From: Rhodobiaceae bacterium
GTDB lineage: Bacteria > Pseudomonadota > Alphaproteobacteria > Rhizobiales > Tepidamorphaceae
DNA: 64,000 nucleotides
Reading direction: 5' to 3'
Assembly: GCA_020637895.1 (NCBI GenBank)
Contig: JACKJP010000002.1
Span: forward strand, 1,119,923 to 1,183,922
Below, one piece after another: positions 1 through 9,539 of this stretch. Numbering within the stretch: position 1 is the stretch's first letter; each line of letters starts with the position of its first letter. A model generated the notes under the pieces. The model made no database searches. It was not told the DNA's origin and worked only from the letters and a program-made list of their open reading frames with translations. A program made the translations under genes and the position numbers.

Positions 1-1030
<1,030 letters not shown>

Positions 1031-1274
1031 GAAAGTCTCCCGTGAAATGGCAAGTGGACGAGAGGCGGCCGGAGTGGCGGATGCCGGCCCGGCGCCGGAC
1101 AGGAATTTCTACAAGGCCGTTGCGTCAACCGGTCGCGGTTTTCGAACAGGAGCGGCCAAACAATTGTTATAGGTGCAAACCTAGCGCCTTATAGTGAAAT
1201 TGAAAGCCAGTGACCATAGCGACGAGAAATATGCCGCCCGCGAAAGAGACTTTTCCGCTCGACGGAGCTATCCG
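1031..1274. other. Divergent acnA/ccmA intergenic region
   Basis: About 244 bases separate the acnA start (minus) from the chosen ccmA start (plus). The region must hold promoters for both directions. I see no clear sigma-70 hexamer pair and no strong hairpin. An in-frame ATG-less extension of ccmA reaches back to 1194 but has no family similarity. Confidence 0.5.
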
Positions 1275-1871
1275 ATGCGGCTGATCGCCAGGGGCCTGGC
1301 CTGCCGCAGGGCGGGGCGCGTCGTCTTTCATGATCTCGACTTTTCGCTCAGCAAGGGCGAGGCGCTGGCGCTGCGCGGTCGCAACGGGGCGGGAAAGACC
1401 TCGTTGCTTCGCGTTATCGCAGGCCTTGTTCCCGCTTCCGCGGGAACGCTTGAGCTTGAAGGCGGAGAAGCGGAGGCACCGATCGGCGAACAGTGTCATT
1501 TCGTCGGACCGGCAAGCGGCATCAAGCCTGTGCTGACCGTGCGGGAGAATCTGGAATTCTGGATGGGCTTTCAGGGAGGCAGCGCTTCCGTTGCCAGCGC
1601 TCTGGACGCGGTGGGCATCGGCAATCTGGCGCCCCTTCCTGCCCGCTACCTTTCCGCCGGCCAGCAGCGCCGGCTGGCGCTGGCCGCGATTATCGCGACA
1701 AGGCGGCCAATCTGGCTGCTCGACGAACCGCTGAACGCCCTCGATGCCGATGGCGCGGCGATGCTCAACGGGCTGATCCGGAACCATCTCGGCGATGGCG
1801 GCATCGTTGTCGCCGCCACCCATGCCGATATCGAGGCAGGCACCCGCACGCTTCATCTGGAGGCGTCATGA
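1275..1871 (+). CDS. ccmA: Heme exporter ATP-binding protein CcmA
   Basis: ATPase of the CcmABCD complex, which releases holo-CcmE during cytochrome c maturation at the inner membrane. The 198-residue product has a Walker A motif GRNGAGKT at residues 35-42, an ABC signature LSAGQ at 126-130 and Walker B WLLDEP at 147-152. An upstream in-frame start at 1194 would add 27 unconserved residues, so I start at MRLIARGLACRR, the usual CcmA N-terminus. Its stop overlaps the ccmB start (ATGA), showing translational coupling. Confidence 0.95.
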   Translation: MRLIARGLACRRAGRVVFHDLDFSLSKGEALALRGRNGAGKTSLLRVIAGLVPASAGTLELEGGEAEAPIGEQCHFVGPASGIKPVLTVRENLEFWMGFQGGSASVASALDAVGIGNLAPLPARYLSAGQQRRLALAAIIATRRPIWLLDEPLNALDADGAAMLNGLIRNHLGDGGIVVAATHADIEAGTRTLHLEAS

Positions 1872-2542
1872 CGGGCCGTGCGCTTTCCGCCCTGACCGTC
1901 AGGGAGCTGCGGCTTGCCGTCAGGATTGGCGGCAGCGCATTGCTCGGCACCCTGTTTTTTCTGATCGTGGTCACGGTCGTGCCCTTCGCCGTCGGTCCAG
2001 ACCTGAAGCTTCTTGCCCGGCTTGGACCGGCTTTCCTGTGGATCGGCGCATTGCTAGCCAGCCTGCTTTCCATCGACAGGCTGTTTCAGGCCGACACCGA
2101 TGACGGTTCGCTCGATCTGCTGATGCTGTCGTCGACGCCGCTGGAGCTTGTCGTGCTGGTCAAATGCCTCGTCCACTGGCTGACGACGGGGCTGCCGCTG
2201 GTTGTCGCGGCCCCGGTTCTCGGCCTGCTGCTGGATATGGACGGCATGCAGCTGCTGAGTGTGACGGGAACGCTGCTGATCGGCACGCCGGCGCTGACCA
2301 TGATCGGGGCTGTCGGGGCGGCGCTGACCGCCTCGCTGCGGCGTGGCGGTCTGTTGCTTGCCGTCATTGTCCTGCCGGTGACAATCCCGGTGCTGGTGTT
2401 TGGCGTCAGCGCGGCGGCTGCCGCGACCGGCGGCACGGTTCCCGCGCTTACGCCATTTCTGGTACTCGGCGCGCTGACGCTCGCGTCGCTCGCGCTGGCG
2501 CCTTTTGCGGCGGCGGCGGCGCTCAGGGTGGGGCTTGAGTAG
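1868..2542 (+). CDS. ccmB: Heme exporter membrane protein CcmB
   Basis: Membrane subunit partnering CcmA. The 224-residue protein is strongly hydrophobic with about six predicted membrane segments and the usual family length (about 220). It begins MTGRALSALTVRELRLAVR, the typical short cytoplasmic lead-in. ATGA overlap with ccmA fixes the start. Unlike the usual contiguous ccmABC order, the next plus-strand gene (ccmC) is 1.8 kb away, behind two minus-strand genes. The glycosyltransferase gene ends one base after this gene. Confidence 0.94.
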   Translation: MTGRALSALTVRELRLAVRIGGSALLGTLFFLIVVTVVPFAVGPDLKLLARLGPAFLWIGALLASLLSIDRLFQADTDDGSLDLLMLSSTPLELVVLVKCLVHWLTTGLPLVVAAPVLGLLLDMDGMQLLSVTGTLLIGTPALTMIGAVGAALTASLRRGGLLLAVIVLPVTIPVLVFGVSAAAAATGGTVPALTPFLVLGALTLASLALAPFAAAAALRVGLE

Positions 2543-2543
2543 C

Positions 2544-3710
2544 TCAGCGTCCCGTCAGCCTGGTGCGCAGCCTTTCGTACCGCTCGGCCAACTTCCAGAT
2601 ACGCGATCCGCGCATGCCGTCGAGTTGCCGGCGCAGCGCCCGGTTTTCCTCTTCGGAGCGGCGGTGTTGAGCCTGAACCTCATCGCGTGATTTGAGAGGC
2701 CCGTAGAGGGTGCGCAGATAGTCGGCCGCAGCCCGCATGCGCGACCTGTCGTCTATCGCGGCGCTTGCCTGCTCCCAGTCGGAAAGCACCGCGTCATAGA
2801 CGCGGAGCCAGGCGTCGATGGCAATTCCCATGTTGCCCTCCGCGCGCATCCGGTCGCTGACCGCCAGCGCATCGCGCCGGTCGTAAAGCGCGATCTGCCT
2901 TGCCAGGGTCGTTTCCGTGATCGCGTTGGTCTGCAGGCTGCGAACGCCGAAGTTCAGGCGGCGAAGTTCATCGAAGTTGGCGGATGTCACCATTCCGGCA
3001 AGCCCGTCCTGATCCATCACGATGACGGCGCAGCCGCTGGCTGCGGCTTCGATCGCGGCACGCGCCTTGGCGAATACGATGTCGTAGCCGGCAAGGACCG
3101 TTCCGGGCTCGGCAACCGCCGTTCCGGCCTTCGCCCCGATGATATCCACAGTCTCGATGCCTGCTGCCGCACAAGCCCGCCGAACCGGTTCGGGAATGGC
3201 CTGTTGGACGTTGCTGAAAACGAGCGCGCGACGCGGTCGGTCGGGCAGATCGCGCCGTTGAGCGAAGCGCTCCAGATCGACGAAATTGTAGATCGTCTCC
3301 GTCGCCTGCGGAACGATGCCGCGCGTGGTCAGCAGGCGTTCCCGACACAGATCGTCGACGGCGACGTAACGCAGGATATTGGGATGGACTGGCGGGGCCT
3401 CCTGCCAGGGCTTCCAGCCGTGACAGACAAACAGCGCGGGAGTCGAGGGATAAGACAGGACAGCGGTCATCGTTTCCAGATGATGCTGCCCGTGAATGAT
3501 ATCAGGCGCAGCCGCCATATCGCGCAAATCGTCAATGACCGGAATCGTCAGCGCCTTCATCTCGCGGGCGACCTCGCCAAGCCTGGCACTGTAGGCGATC
3601 GGCGAATGCCCGCGCCTGAGCAAGGCAAGCGCCAGATCGCGGACATAGAGTTCCGATCCTGCTCGGCCAGCGAGCGTATTGTTGGTCATAAGGATGCGCA
3701 GCGGCCGCAT
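2544..3710 (-). CDS. Glycosyltransferase, GT4-like
   Basis: Predicted GT-B glycosyltransferase of 388 residues. The N-terminus RPLRILMTNNTLAGRAGSEL is the first Rossmann strand and loop of the GT4 type. Other family features are the HGQHHLETM segment, YNFVDLERF in the middle, and EAAASGCAVIVMDQDGLAGM in the donor-binding half. The C-terminus is charged and helical, possibly coiled, ending in SRIWKLAERYERLRTRL. I start at the ATG at 3710 because AAGGGC sits eight bases upstream; a GTG at 3725 overlapping the acyltransferase stop is the alternative. It is paired with the hexapeptide acyltransferase, so a role in a surface glycan is likely. Donor and acceptor are unknown. Confidence 0.8.
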   Translation of the reverse strand: MRPLRILMTNNTLAGRAGSELYVRDLALALLRRGHSPIAYSARLGEVAREMKALTIPVIDDLRDMAAAPDIIHGQHHLETMTAVLSYPSTPALFVCHGWKPWQEAPPVHPNILRYVAVDDLCRERLLTTRGIVPQATETIYNFVDLERFAQRRDLPDRPRRALVFSNVQQAIPEPVRRACAAAGIETVDIIGAKAGTAVAEPGTVLAGYDIVFAKARAAIEAAASGCAVIVMDQDGLAGMVTSANFDELRRLNFGVRSLQTNAITETTLARQIALYDRRDALAVSDRMRAEGNMGIAIDAWLRVYDAVLSDWEQASAAIDDRSRMRAAADYLRTLYGPLKSRDEVQAQHRRSEEENRALRRQLDGMRGSRIWKLAERYERLRTRLTGR

Positions 3711-3721
3711 GGCTTCGCCCT

Positions 3722-4201
3722 TCACGGCTGCCTGACGACGCGGGCGGGATTTCCGACGGCGACCGCCCCCGGCGGGACGTCCTTCGTGACCACGCTGCCG
3801 GCGCCGATGATCGCCCCGGCGCCTATCGTTACGCCGGGCAGAATTGTACTGCCGCCGCCGACGCGCGCGCCCTTGCCGATGTGAGGATAGGAGAGAGGCC
3901 CGCCCTGCAGCTTGTCGTTGAGGGTCGTGACGTGAGGCCCGACGAAGACGCCATCCTCGATGACCACACCCCGGGTGATGTGGCAGCCGGTCTGGATCGA
4001 GACGTCATTGCCGATCGTGCAGGCGCAGATATTGCAATGCGAGCCAATGGTCGTTCCTGTGCCGATCCGGGCCCCTGCGTGGAGGATGGCCATCGAACCG
4101 ACCCGCGCGCCATCGCCGATCGCCACATCGTCCTGCACCTCGGTCAGGGCCGCATTGTAGAAGCGGACATTCGGAAAACGTTCCTCAGATGATTGTGCCA
4201 T
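3722..4201 (-). CDS. Hexapeptide-repeat acyltransferase (WbbJ/LbH type)
   Basis: The 159-residue protein is built almost entirely of hexapeptide repeats with the [LIV]-G-x4 pattern (IGTGTTIGSHCNI, VSIQTGCHI, VIEDGVFVGPHV, ARVGGGSTILPGVTIGAGAI), forming a left-handed beta-helix. The terminus VPPGAVAVGNPARVVRQ is typical of sugar O/N-acetyltransferases. It probably acetylates an NDP-sugar or glycan. It is upstream of and coupled or nearly coupled to the glycosyltransferase, so the pair looks like one transcription unit, read opposite to the ccm genes on either side. The substrate cannot be read from sequence. Confidence 0.85.
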   Translation of the reverse strand: MAQSSEERFPNVRFYNAALTEVQDDVAIGDGARVGSMAILHAGARIGTGTTIGSHCNICACTIGNDVSIQTGCHITRGVVIEDGVFVGPHVTTLNDKLQGGPLSYPHIGKGARVGGGSTILPGVTIGAGAIIGAGSVVTKDVPPGAVAVGNPARVVRQP

Positions 4202-4364
4202 AAATTCTTCCGGTATCCGTCGAATGCTGGATCATGAATGCAGGCCCGTTCTCGCACCGTGAACGATAGACATGCACGGTGTCGGCCGGGATGTTCCCGC
4301 GTCATTTGGGCATGAGGGTAAGCGCCTATTGGCATAAGCGCGCGCCCGCGATAGTGAGAAATGG

Positions 4365-5144
4365 ATGGTACATGAAGGCACAGCCACGGTGAAGCGGGGA
4401 TGGTTCGGGTCGCTTGCGAACCCGACGCGATTTTCAGCGCTCGCGGCGCGGACGATCCCCTGGCTTGGCGGCCTGTCGGCGATCCTGCTCGCTGTCGCCG
4501 CGTATATGGCTTTTTTCGTTGCGCCTCCCGACTATCAGCAGGGCGATACCGTCCGGATCATGTTCCTGCACGTGCCTGCTGCCTGGCTCTCCATGTTCGC
4601 CTATACGCTGATTGCGGGTGCCGCGCTCGGAACCCTCGTCTGGCGCCATCCGCTCGCCGACGTTGCCGCGCGCGCGGCGGCGCCGATCGGTGCGTCCTTC
4701 ACGTTTCTGGCGCTCGTCACGGGCTCGCTGTGGGGCAAGCCGATGTGGGGCGCGTGGTGGGTCTGGGACGCGCGTCTGACGTCTGTGCTGATCCTGTTTC
4801 TGATCTATCTCGGACTGATCGCGATGTGGCGGGCGATCGAGGAACCGGCGCGCGCGGCGCGGCTCGTCGCGATCCTCGCGCTTGTCGGTTTCGTCAATGT
4901 GCCGATCATCAAGTTCTCGGTCGACTGGTGGAACACGCTGCATCAGCCCGCGAGCGTCTTCCGCATGGGCGGGCCGACGATCGATTCCTCCATCCTGATA
5001 CCGCTTCTGGTCTCGGCTGCAGGCTTTACCGTCCTTTTCGTCACGCTGCTGCTCGGCGCGATGCGCAACGAAATCATGCGTCGCCGGATCCGTTCGCTGC
5101 AGATCAGGCAGGCCGGGGCGACCAGTTCGGCGAGGGCTTCATGA
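4365..5144 (+). CDS. ccmC: Heme exporter/handling protein CcmC
   Basis: Membrane protein that loads heme onto CcmE during cytochrome c biogenesis. The 259-residue product carries the tryptophan-rich heme-handling motif WGAWWVWDARLTS in a periplasmic loop, and the conserved histidines in MFLHVPAAWLSM and TLHQPAS on either side. Six hydrophobic segments are apparent. An ATG at 4361 is out of frame; 4365 is the in-frame start, with some extra N-terminal residues before LANPTRFSAL. It overlaps ccmD by ATGA. It needs its own promoter because two minus-strand genes lie upstream. Confidence 0.95.
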   Translation: MVHEGTATVKRGWFGSLANPTRFSALAARTIPWLGGLSAILLAVAAYMAFFVAPPDYQQGDTVRIMFLHVPAAWLSMFAYTLIAGAALGTLVWRHPLADVAARAAAPIGASFTFLALVTGSLWGKPMWGAWWVWDARLTSVLILFLIYLGLIAMWRAIEEPARAARLVAILALVGFVNVPIIKFSVDWWNTLHQPASVFRMGGPTIDSSILIPLLVSAAGFTVLFVTLLLGAMRNEIMRRRIRSLQIRQAGATSSARAS

Positions 5145-5284
5145 ATCATCTCGGCTTCATCGTGGCTGCCTATGCGTGCGGCGTCATCGTCGTTTCGGGG
5201 CTTGTGCTCTGGGTCGCAATCGAGCACCGCCGGCTCAGGAAGCGCCTCGCCGAGGCGGAAAGAATGGGAGGCCGGGGAAATTGA
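5141..5284 (+). CDS. ccmD: Heme exporter small protein CcmD
   Basis: A 47-residue single-pass membrane protein: MNHLGFIVAAYACGVIVV, then a basic cytoplasmic tail (EHRRLRKRLAEAE). This is the standard CcmD layout; CcmD stabilises the CcmABC-CcmE complex. It is coupled at both ends, by ATGA overlap with ccmC and TTGA overlap with ccmG. Identification rests on size, topology and position rather than strong motifs. Confidence 0.9.
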   Translation: MNHLGFIVAAYACGVIVVSGLVLWVAIEHRRLRKRLAEAERMGGRGN

Positions 5285-5874
5285 GCGCGCAGCCTGAGCG
5301 CCAGCAACGCCGTCGGCCAACCGTCTTTCTGCTTCTGCCGCTGATCCTGTTCGGCGCGCTTGCGCTGCTTTTCGTTTTCCGGCTGGGCGATGGCGATCCG
5401 TCGAAAGTTCCCTCCGCACTGATCGGGCGGGAGGTGCCGGAATTCGATCTGGCCGGCGTGGAAGGGCTGAACGGCCCAGACGGTCCGGTCCCAGGATTTT
5501 CCAGTCAAACGCTCAAACAGGGCCGGATCAGCGTCGTCAATGTGTGGGCATCCTGGTGCGCGCCCTGCCGCGAGGAGCACCCGCTGCTGGTGGCGTTGTC
5601 GCAGGACAAGCGCTTCGACCTCTACGGTCTGAACTACAAGGATGAAGCGCAGAATGCGCGGCGCTTCCTCGGGCGTTTCGGAAATCCGTTCAAGGCAGTC
5701 GGCGCCGATGCCAGCGGACGCACCGGCATCGACTGGGGGGTTTACGGCGTGCCGGAAACCTTCGTCGTCGGCCGCGACGGGCGGATCGTCTACAAGCATG
5801 TCGGCCCGATAAGTCAGGCCAGCCTGGCCAGCGACCTGATGCCGCAGATCGAAAAGGCGCTGGCGGGGCAATGA
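5281..5874 (+). CDS. ccmG: Cytochrome c biogenesis thiol:disulfide interchange protein CcmG/DsbE
   Basis: Membrane-anchored periplasmic thioredoxin that reduces apocytochrome c cysteines. One N-terminal hydrophobic segment (PTVFLLLPLILFGALALLF) is followed by a thioredoxin fold with active site WASWCAPCREEHP and the conserved VYGVPETFVV cis-proline strand. I place the start at TTG 5281, which overlaps the ccmD stop (TTGA) and gives 197 residues. The longer in-frame ORF from 5176 would add 35 residues read out of the ccmD coding sequence. It overlaps the following NUDIX gene by ATGA. Confidence 0.93.
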   Translation: MSAQPERQQRRRPTVFLLLPLILFGALALLFVFRLGDGDPSKVPSALIGREVPEFDLAGVEGLNGPDGPVPGFSSQTLKQGRISVVNVWASWCAPCREEHPLLVALSQDKRFDLYGLNYKDEAQNARRFLGRFGNPFKAVGADASGRTGIDWGVYGVPETFVVGRDGRIVYKHVGPISQASLASDLMPQIEKALAGQ

Positions 5875-6416
5875 GCAGCAGCGACCTCAGACCCAGCTTC
5901 TCCCGTACCGTGCCCAGGGGCGACAATCTGGAGCGCGCGGTCTGCGACCATTGCAACTTCGTCCATTACGAGAATCCGCGCATTGTCGTCGGCTCGGTCG
6001 TCAGGCACGAGGGCAAGATCCTCATGTGCCGCCGTGCGATCGAGCCGCGACGCGGCTTGTGGACGCTGCCGGCCGGATTTCTTGAAATTGGCGAGACGCC
6101 CGAAGCGGGTGCCCGGCGCGAGGCGATGGAAGAAGCCAACGCCGCTCTCGATATCCAGAGCCTGCTTGCGGTCTACACGATCCACAAGCTCTCGCAGGTG
6201 CAGATCATGTATCGCGCCGCGCTTGCCGCGCCCGACTTCTCGGCCGGGCCGGAGAGTCTGGAAGTCAGACTGTTTGCCTTCAGCGACATTCCGCGCGACG
6301 AGATCGCGTTTCCAAGCGTTCACTGGGCGCTCGATCACGACCGCGCCATCGAGGAGGGCCGGGCCTCGGCGCCGTTTGCCAATCCGCCCGGCGAGACCGG
6401 CAATATCACGGTCTGA
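5871..6416 (+). CDS. NUDIX hydrolase with N-terminal zinc-ribbon-like segment
   Basis: Predicted nucleoside diphosphate-X hydrolase (ADP-ribose/NADH pyrophosphatase-like) of 181 residues. The NUDIX box GFLEIGETPEAGARREAMEE matches Gx5Ex7REUxEE, although the final glycine is alanine (EEANA). CDHCNFVHYENPRIVVGSVV near residues 24-43 is the zinc-ribbon-like lead-in of one NUDIX subgroup. Its ATG overlaps the ccmG stop, so it is cotranscribed with the ccm genes. That may be a housekeeping link only; I see no evidence for a role in heme handling. Confidence 0.85.
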   Translation: MSSSDLRPSFSRTVPRGDNLERAVCDHCNFVHYENPRIVVGSVVRHEGKILMCRRAIEPRRGLWTLPAGFLEIGETPEAGARREAMEEANAALDIQSLLAVYTIHKLSQVQIMYRAALAAPDFSAGPESLEVRLFAFSDIPRDEIAFPSVHWALDHDRAIEEGRASAPFANPPGETGNITV

Positions 6417-6430
6417 TTCCGGCGGAAGCC

Positions 6431-7036
6431 CTATTCTGCCGGGGTTGCGCGTTCCATCGGATAGCGTTTGATCAGCGGCATCTGCGCGAACATGAAGGCC
6501 ATCGTCAGCGGCATCGTGCCGAAGACCTTGAACGTCACCCAGAAATCGGTGGTGAAATTGCGCCAGACGATTTCATTGATCACCGCGCAAAAGATCAGCC
6601 AGCCGATCCAGCGATAGGTCAGAATGCGCCATCCTTCATCGGAAACGCGAAACGCGCTGCCGAAAATCCGCTTCATGAAGAGCTGGCGGAACAGCAGCCC
6701 GCCGACGAGGAATGCGGCGATGAGAAGATTGGCGAATGTCGGCTTCATCTTGATGAAAGTGTCGTCATGCAGCCAGAGCGTCATCGTGCCGAACAGCAGC
6801 ACGAGCACCATCGTTATCAGCGCCATGAGCGGCAGCGTGCGGTGAACCAGCCAGGAAATGATCACGGCGACGGTTACGGCGACCATGAAAGCGCCGGTCG
6901 CCTGATAGATGCCTAGCTTCCAGTTGGCGAGGAAGAAGACGGCAAGCGGCCCAAGATCGATGGCCAGCTTCATCCAGCTCGGCTGATCGTCGACAAAGGC
7001 TTCGTCGCCCCTCACAGGTTCGCTCTGTTGGTTCAT
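6431..7036 (-). CDS. yciB: Inner-membrane septation protein A homologue (YciB/IspZ)
   Basis: The 201-residue protein has about five membrane segments and the YciB hallmarks LAIDLGPLAVFFLANWKLGI near the start, KMKPTFANLLIAAFLVGG in the middle and NFTTDFWVTFKVFGTMPLT near the end. YciB proteins are cell-envelope proteins linked to septation and membrane integrity; the exact biochemical role is unsettled. It lies downstream of ftsY on the same strand with an 11-base gap, consistent with an ftsY-yciB operon. It converges on the NUDIX gene with only 14 bases between stops. Confidence 0.92.
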   Translation of the reverse strand: MNQQSEPVRGDEAFVDDQPSWMKLAIDLGPLAVFFLANWKLGIYQATGAFMVAVTVAVIISWLVHRTLPLMALITMVLVLLFGTMTLWLHDDTFIKMKPTFANLLIAAFLVGGLLFRQLFMKRIFGSAFRVSDEGWRILTYRWIGWLIFCAVINEIVWRNFTTDFWVTFKVFGTMPLTMAFMFAQMPLIKRYPMERATPAE

Positions 7037-7047
7037 TTCCGTTTCCT

Positions 7048-8247
7048 CTATTCGCCGGCCAGTCCGGCGATCGCTTCGGCGAATTCGTCAGCCTCGAAGG
7101 GCTGGAGATCGTCTATCCCCTCGCCGACACCTATAAAATGGACCGGAAGGGCGTATTTCGCGGCGATCGCAACGAGGATGCCGCCACGCGCCGTACCGTC
7201 CAGCTTTGTCATCACGATACCGGTAACACCTGCAATTTTGGTAAATATTTCCGCTTGTGTTAGCGCGTTCTGTCCGGTGGTCGCATCAAGGACGAGAAGC
7301 ACCGAATGGGGGGCTTCAGGGTCCTGCTTGCCGATGACGCGGATCACCTTTTCCAGTTCCGCCATCAGGTCGGTCTTGTTCTGAAGGCGTCCTGCCGTGT
7401 CGATCAGCAGCACGTCGCTGCCTTCCTGCCTTGCCCGCGCCATGGCATCAAAGGCAAGCCCCGACGCATCGGCGCCCGTATTGCCTGCCACGACAGGCGC
7501 GCCCGAACGCTCACCCCAGATCTTCAGCTGCTCGATGGCGGCTGCGCGGAACGTATCGCCGGCGGCCAGCATCACCTTGCGCCCGTCCCGGGCAAATTTC
7601 TGGGCGAGCTTGCCGATCGTCGTCGTCTTGCCGCTGCCATTGACGCCGACGACCAGAATGACATGCGGTTTACCCTTGCCGATTTCAAGCGGGCGCGCGA
7701 CCGGTTCGAGGACGCGGCCGACTTCGGCTGCAAGCACCGCGCGGACTTCCTCGGGCGCGATCTGCTTGTCGTAGCGGCTGGCGGCGAGGGTCTCGGTAAT
7801 CCGCGTTGCGGTTTCGACACCGAGATCGGCCTGGATCAGGACATCCTCAAGATCCTGGATCGTCTCGTCGTCGAGCTTGCGACGGCTGACGATGTTGGCG
7901 ATGCCCTCGCTAAGAGCGTTGGAGGATTTGGAAAGCCCGTCGCGCAGGCGCGAAAACCAGCCCCTCCGTGGTGCCTCGGACGGGGCGATCTCCGGTTCCG
8001 GCAACAGCGGTTCAGGGAAGGGAACATCTTCCTCGGCCTCGACCATCTGGCGCAGATCGTCTTCGACCGTCTCTATCGCCTCCGGCGCTATCGTTTCGAC
8101 TTCGGGCTGCTCTTCGACTGCAGGCTCAGGTTGCGCTGCAGCGGTTTCGGCAGCATCGCCATTGCGGGCAGCCTCCTCGGCCACAGCCGCGCTGGCGGTG
8201 TCGTCGCCGCCAAAAATGCGTCTGAACAGGCCAGGCTTCTTGCTCAT
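7048..8247 (-). CDS. ftsY: Signal recognition particle receptor FtsY
   Basis: SRP receptor GTPase docking ribosome-SRP complexes at the membrane; its partner Ffh is encoded 2.5 kb away. The 399-residue protein starts MSKKPGLFRRIFGG, then has an acidic A domain rich in Glu and Ala (about residues 15-90). It continues with the N domain and the G domain with P-loop VVGVNGSGKTTTIGKL, LLIDTAGRLQNKTDLM, TKLDGTARGG and the terminal FIGVGEGIDDLQPF. All catalytic motifs are intact. Confidence 0.97.
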   Translation of the reverse strand: MSKKPGLFRRIFGGDDTASAAVAEEAARNGDAAETAAAQPEPAVEEQPEVETIAPEAIETVEDDLRQMVEAEEDVPFPEPLLPEPEIAPSEAPRRGWFSRLRDGLSKSSNALSEGIANIVSRRKLDDETIQDLEDVLIQADLGVETATRITETLAASRYDKQIAPEEVRAVLAAEVGRVLEPVARPLEIGKGKPHVILVVGVNGSGKTTTIGKLAQKFARDGRKVMLAAGDTFRAAAIEQLKIWGERSGAPVVAGNTGADASGLAFDAMARARQEGSDVLLIDTAGRLQNKTDLMAELEKVIRVIGKQDPEAPHSVLLVLDATTGQNALTQAEIFTKIAGVTGIVMTKLDGTARGGILVAIAAKYALPVHFIGVGEGIDDLQPFEADEFAEAIAGLAGE

Positions 8248-8276
8248 GCCGGTCCTTCTTCTTCAGTCGTGTTGCT

Positions 8277-9539
8277 TCAGGCCGCCCGGGCAGTCAGCCG
8301 CGCGCCGTCATGGCCGTTCACGACCATCGATGCGATCGCGCCGGGCGCCGCCTCGTGCTCGAAGTGAACGGGGGTGAAATGTTCCGTACGGCCGTTGCCG
8401 GGGGTCTCTACCAGAACCTGCCGCGTCGCGCCGCGCTGACTCTCCAGATGGCGATGCAACGCCTCTTCACCCTTTTCCCGCAGGCGCTTCGCCCGCTCCT
8501 TGACCAGTTGCCTGTCGAGTTGCGGCATGCGGGCCGCCGGCGTTCCCTTGCGTGGCGAGAAGGGGAACACATGCAGGAAAGTCAGGCCGCACTCGTCGAC
8601 GATGGCGAGCGAGTTGCGGAACATGTCTTCCGTCTCGGTCGGGAAGCCGGCGATGATGTCGGCACCGAAGACGACATCGGGGCGACTCATGCGCATGTCT
8701 TCGCAGAAGCGGATCGTGTCGTCGCGCAGATGGCGGCGCTTCATGCGCTTCAGGATCATGTCGTCGCCGGCCTGGAGCGAGAGGTGCAGATGCGGCATCA
8801 GGCGCGGCTCGGAAGCGATCACCTCCAGCAGTGCCGGATCGGCCTCGACGGAATCGATTGACGAAAGGCGCAGGCGGGGCAGATCGGGCACGCCGCGCAG
8901 GATCGCCCTGGCCAGCGTGCCAAGCTTCGGTGAGCCGGGAAGGTCTGCGCCATAGGCGGTGATATCGACGCCGGTCAACACGACTTCGCGATAGCCGTTG
9001 CCAACAAGCCGGCGGATCTGTTCCACCACGACGCCCATCGGTACCGAGCGCGACGGCCCGCGGCCAAAGGGGATGATACAGAATGTGCAGCGGTGGTCGC
9101 AGCCATTCTGGACCTGGACGAAAGCGCGGGCGCGTTCCGTCAGCCCGTCGATCAGATGCGTCGCCGTCTCGCGCACGGACATGATGTCGTTGACGCGGAT
9201 CTTCTCGCTATCCTCGGTTCCGAAGCCCTGCGGCCTGTAGGATGCCGGCTCCAGCTTCTCGGCATTGCCGATGACGGCGTCGACCTCGGGCATCGCCGCA
9301 AAGGTTTCCGCTTCGGTCTGGGCGGCGCAACCGGTGACGATCAGCCGTGCGTCCGGCCGCTCGCGGCGGATGCGTCGGATCGTCTGGCGCGCCTGCCTCA
9401 CGGCTTCGGCCGTCACCGCACAGGTATTGATGAGTACCGTGTTTTCGCTGCCGGCTTCCTCGGCGGCGGCGCGCATGACTTCCGACTCATAGGCGTTGAG
9501 GCGGCAGCCGAAGGTGACGATATCGACTTTATTCGTCAT
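8277..9539 (-). CDS. mtaB: tRNA t6A37 methylthiotransferase MtaB
   Basis: Radical-SAM enzyme that converts t6A37 to ms2t6A37 in tRNA. The 420-residue product has the N-terminal MTTase motif TFGCRLNAYESEVM, further cluster-1 cysteines (INTCAVT, VTGCAAQ), the radical-SAM CxxxCxxC in NGCDHRCTFCIIPFGRG, and a C-terminal TRAM region. The start at 9539 (MTNKVDIVTFGCR) overlaps the dapF stop as TGATG; the longer in-frame ORF to 9740 lies inside dapF and is not used. The order dapF-mtaB-ftsY-yciB on one strand suggests a single operon. Confidence 0.95.
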   Translation of the reverse strand: MTNKVDIVTFGCRLNAYESEVMRAAAEEAGSENTVLINTCAVTAEAVRQARQTIRRIRRERPDARLIVTGCAAQTEAETFAAMPEVDAVIGNAEKLEPASYRPQGFGTEDSEKIRVNDIMSVRETATHLIDGLTERARAFVQVQNGCDHRCTFCIIPFGRGPSRSVPMGVVVEQIRRLVGNGYREVVLTGVDITAYGADLPGSPKLGTLARAILRGVPDLPRLRLSSIDSVEADPALLEVIASEPRLMPHLHLSLQAGDDMILKRMKRRHLRDDTIRFCEDMRMSRPDVVFGADIIAGFPTETEDMFRNSLAIVDECGLTFLHVFPFSPRKGTPAARMPQLDRQLVKERAKRLREKGEEALHRHLESQRGATRQVLVETPGNGRTEHFTPVHFEHEAAPGAIASMVVNGHDGARLTARAA

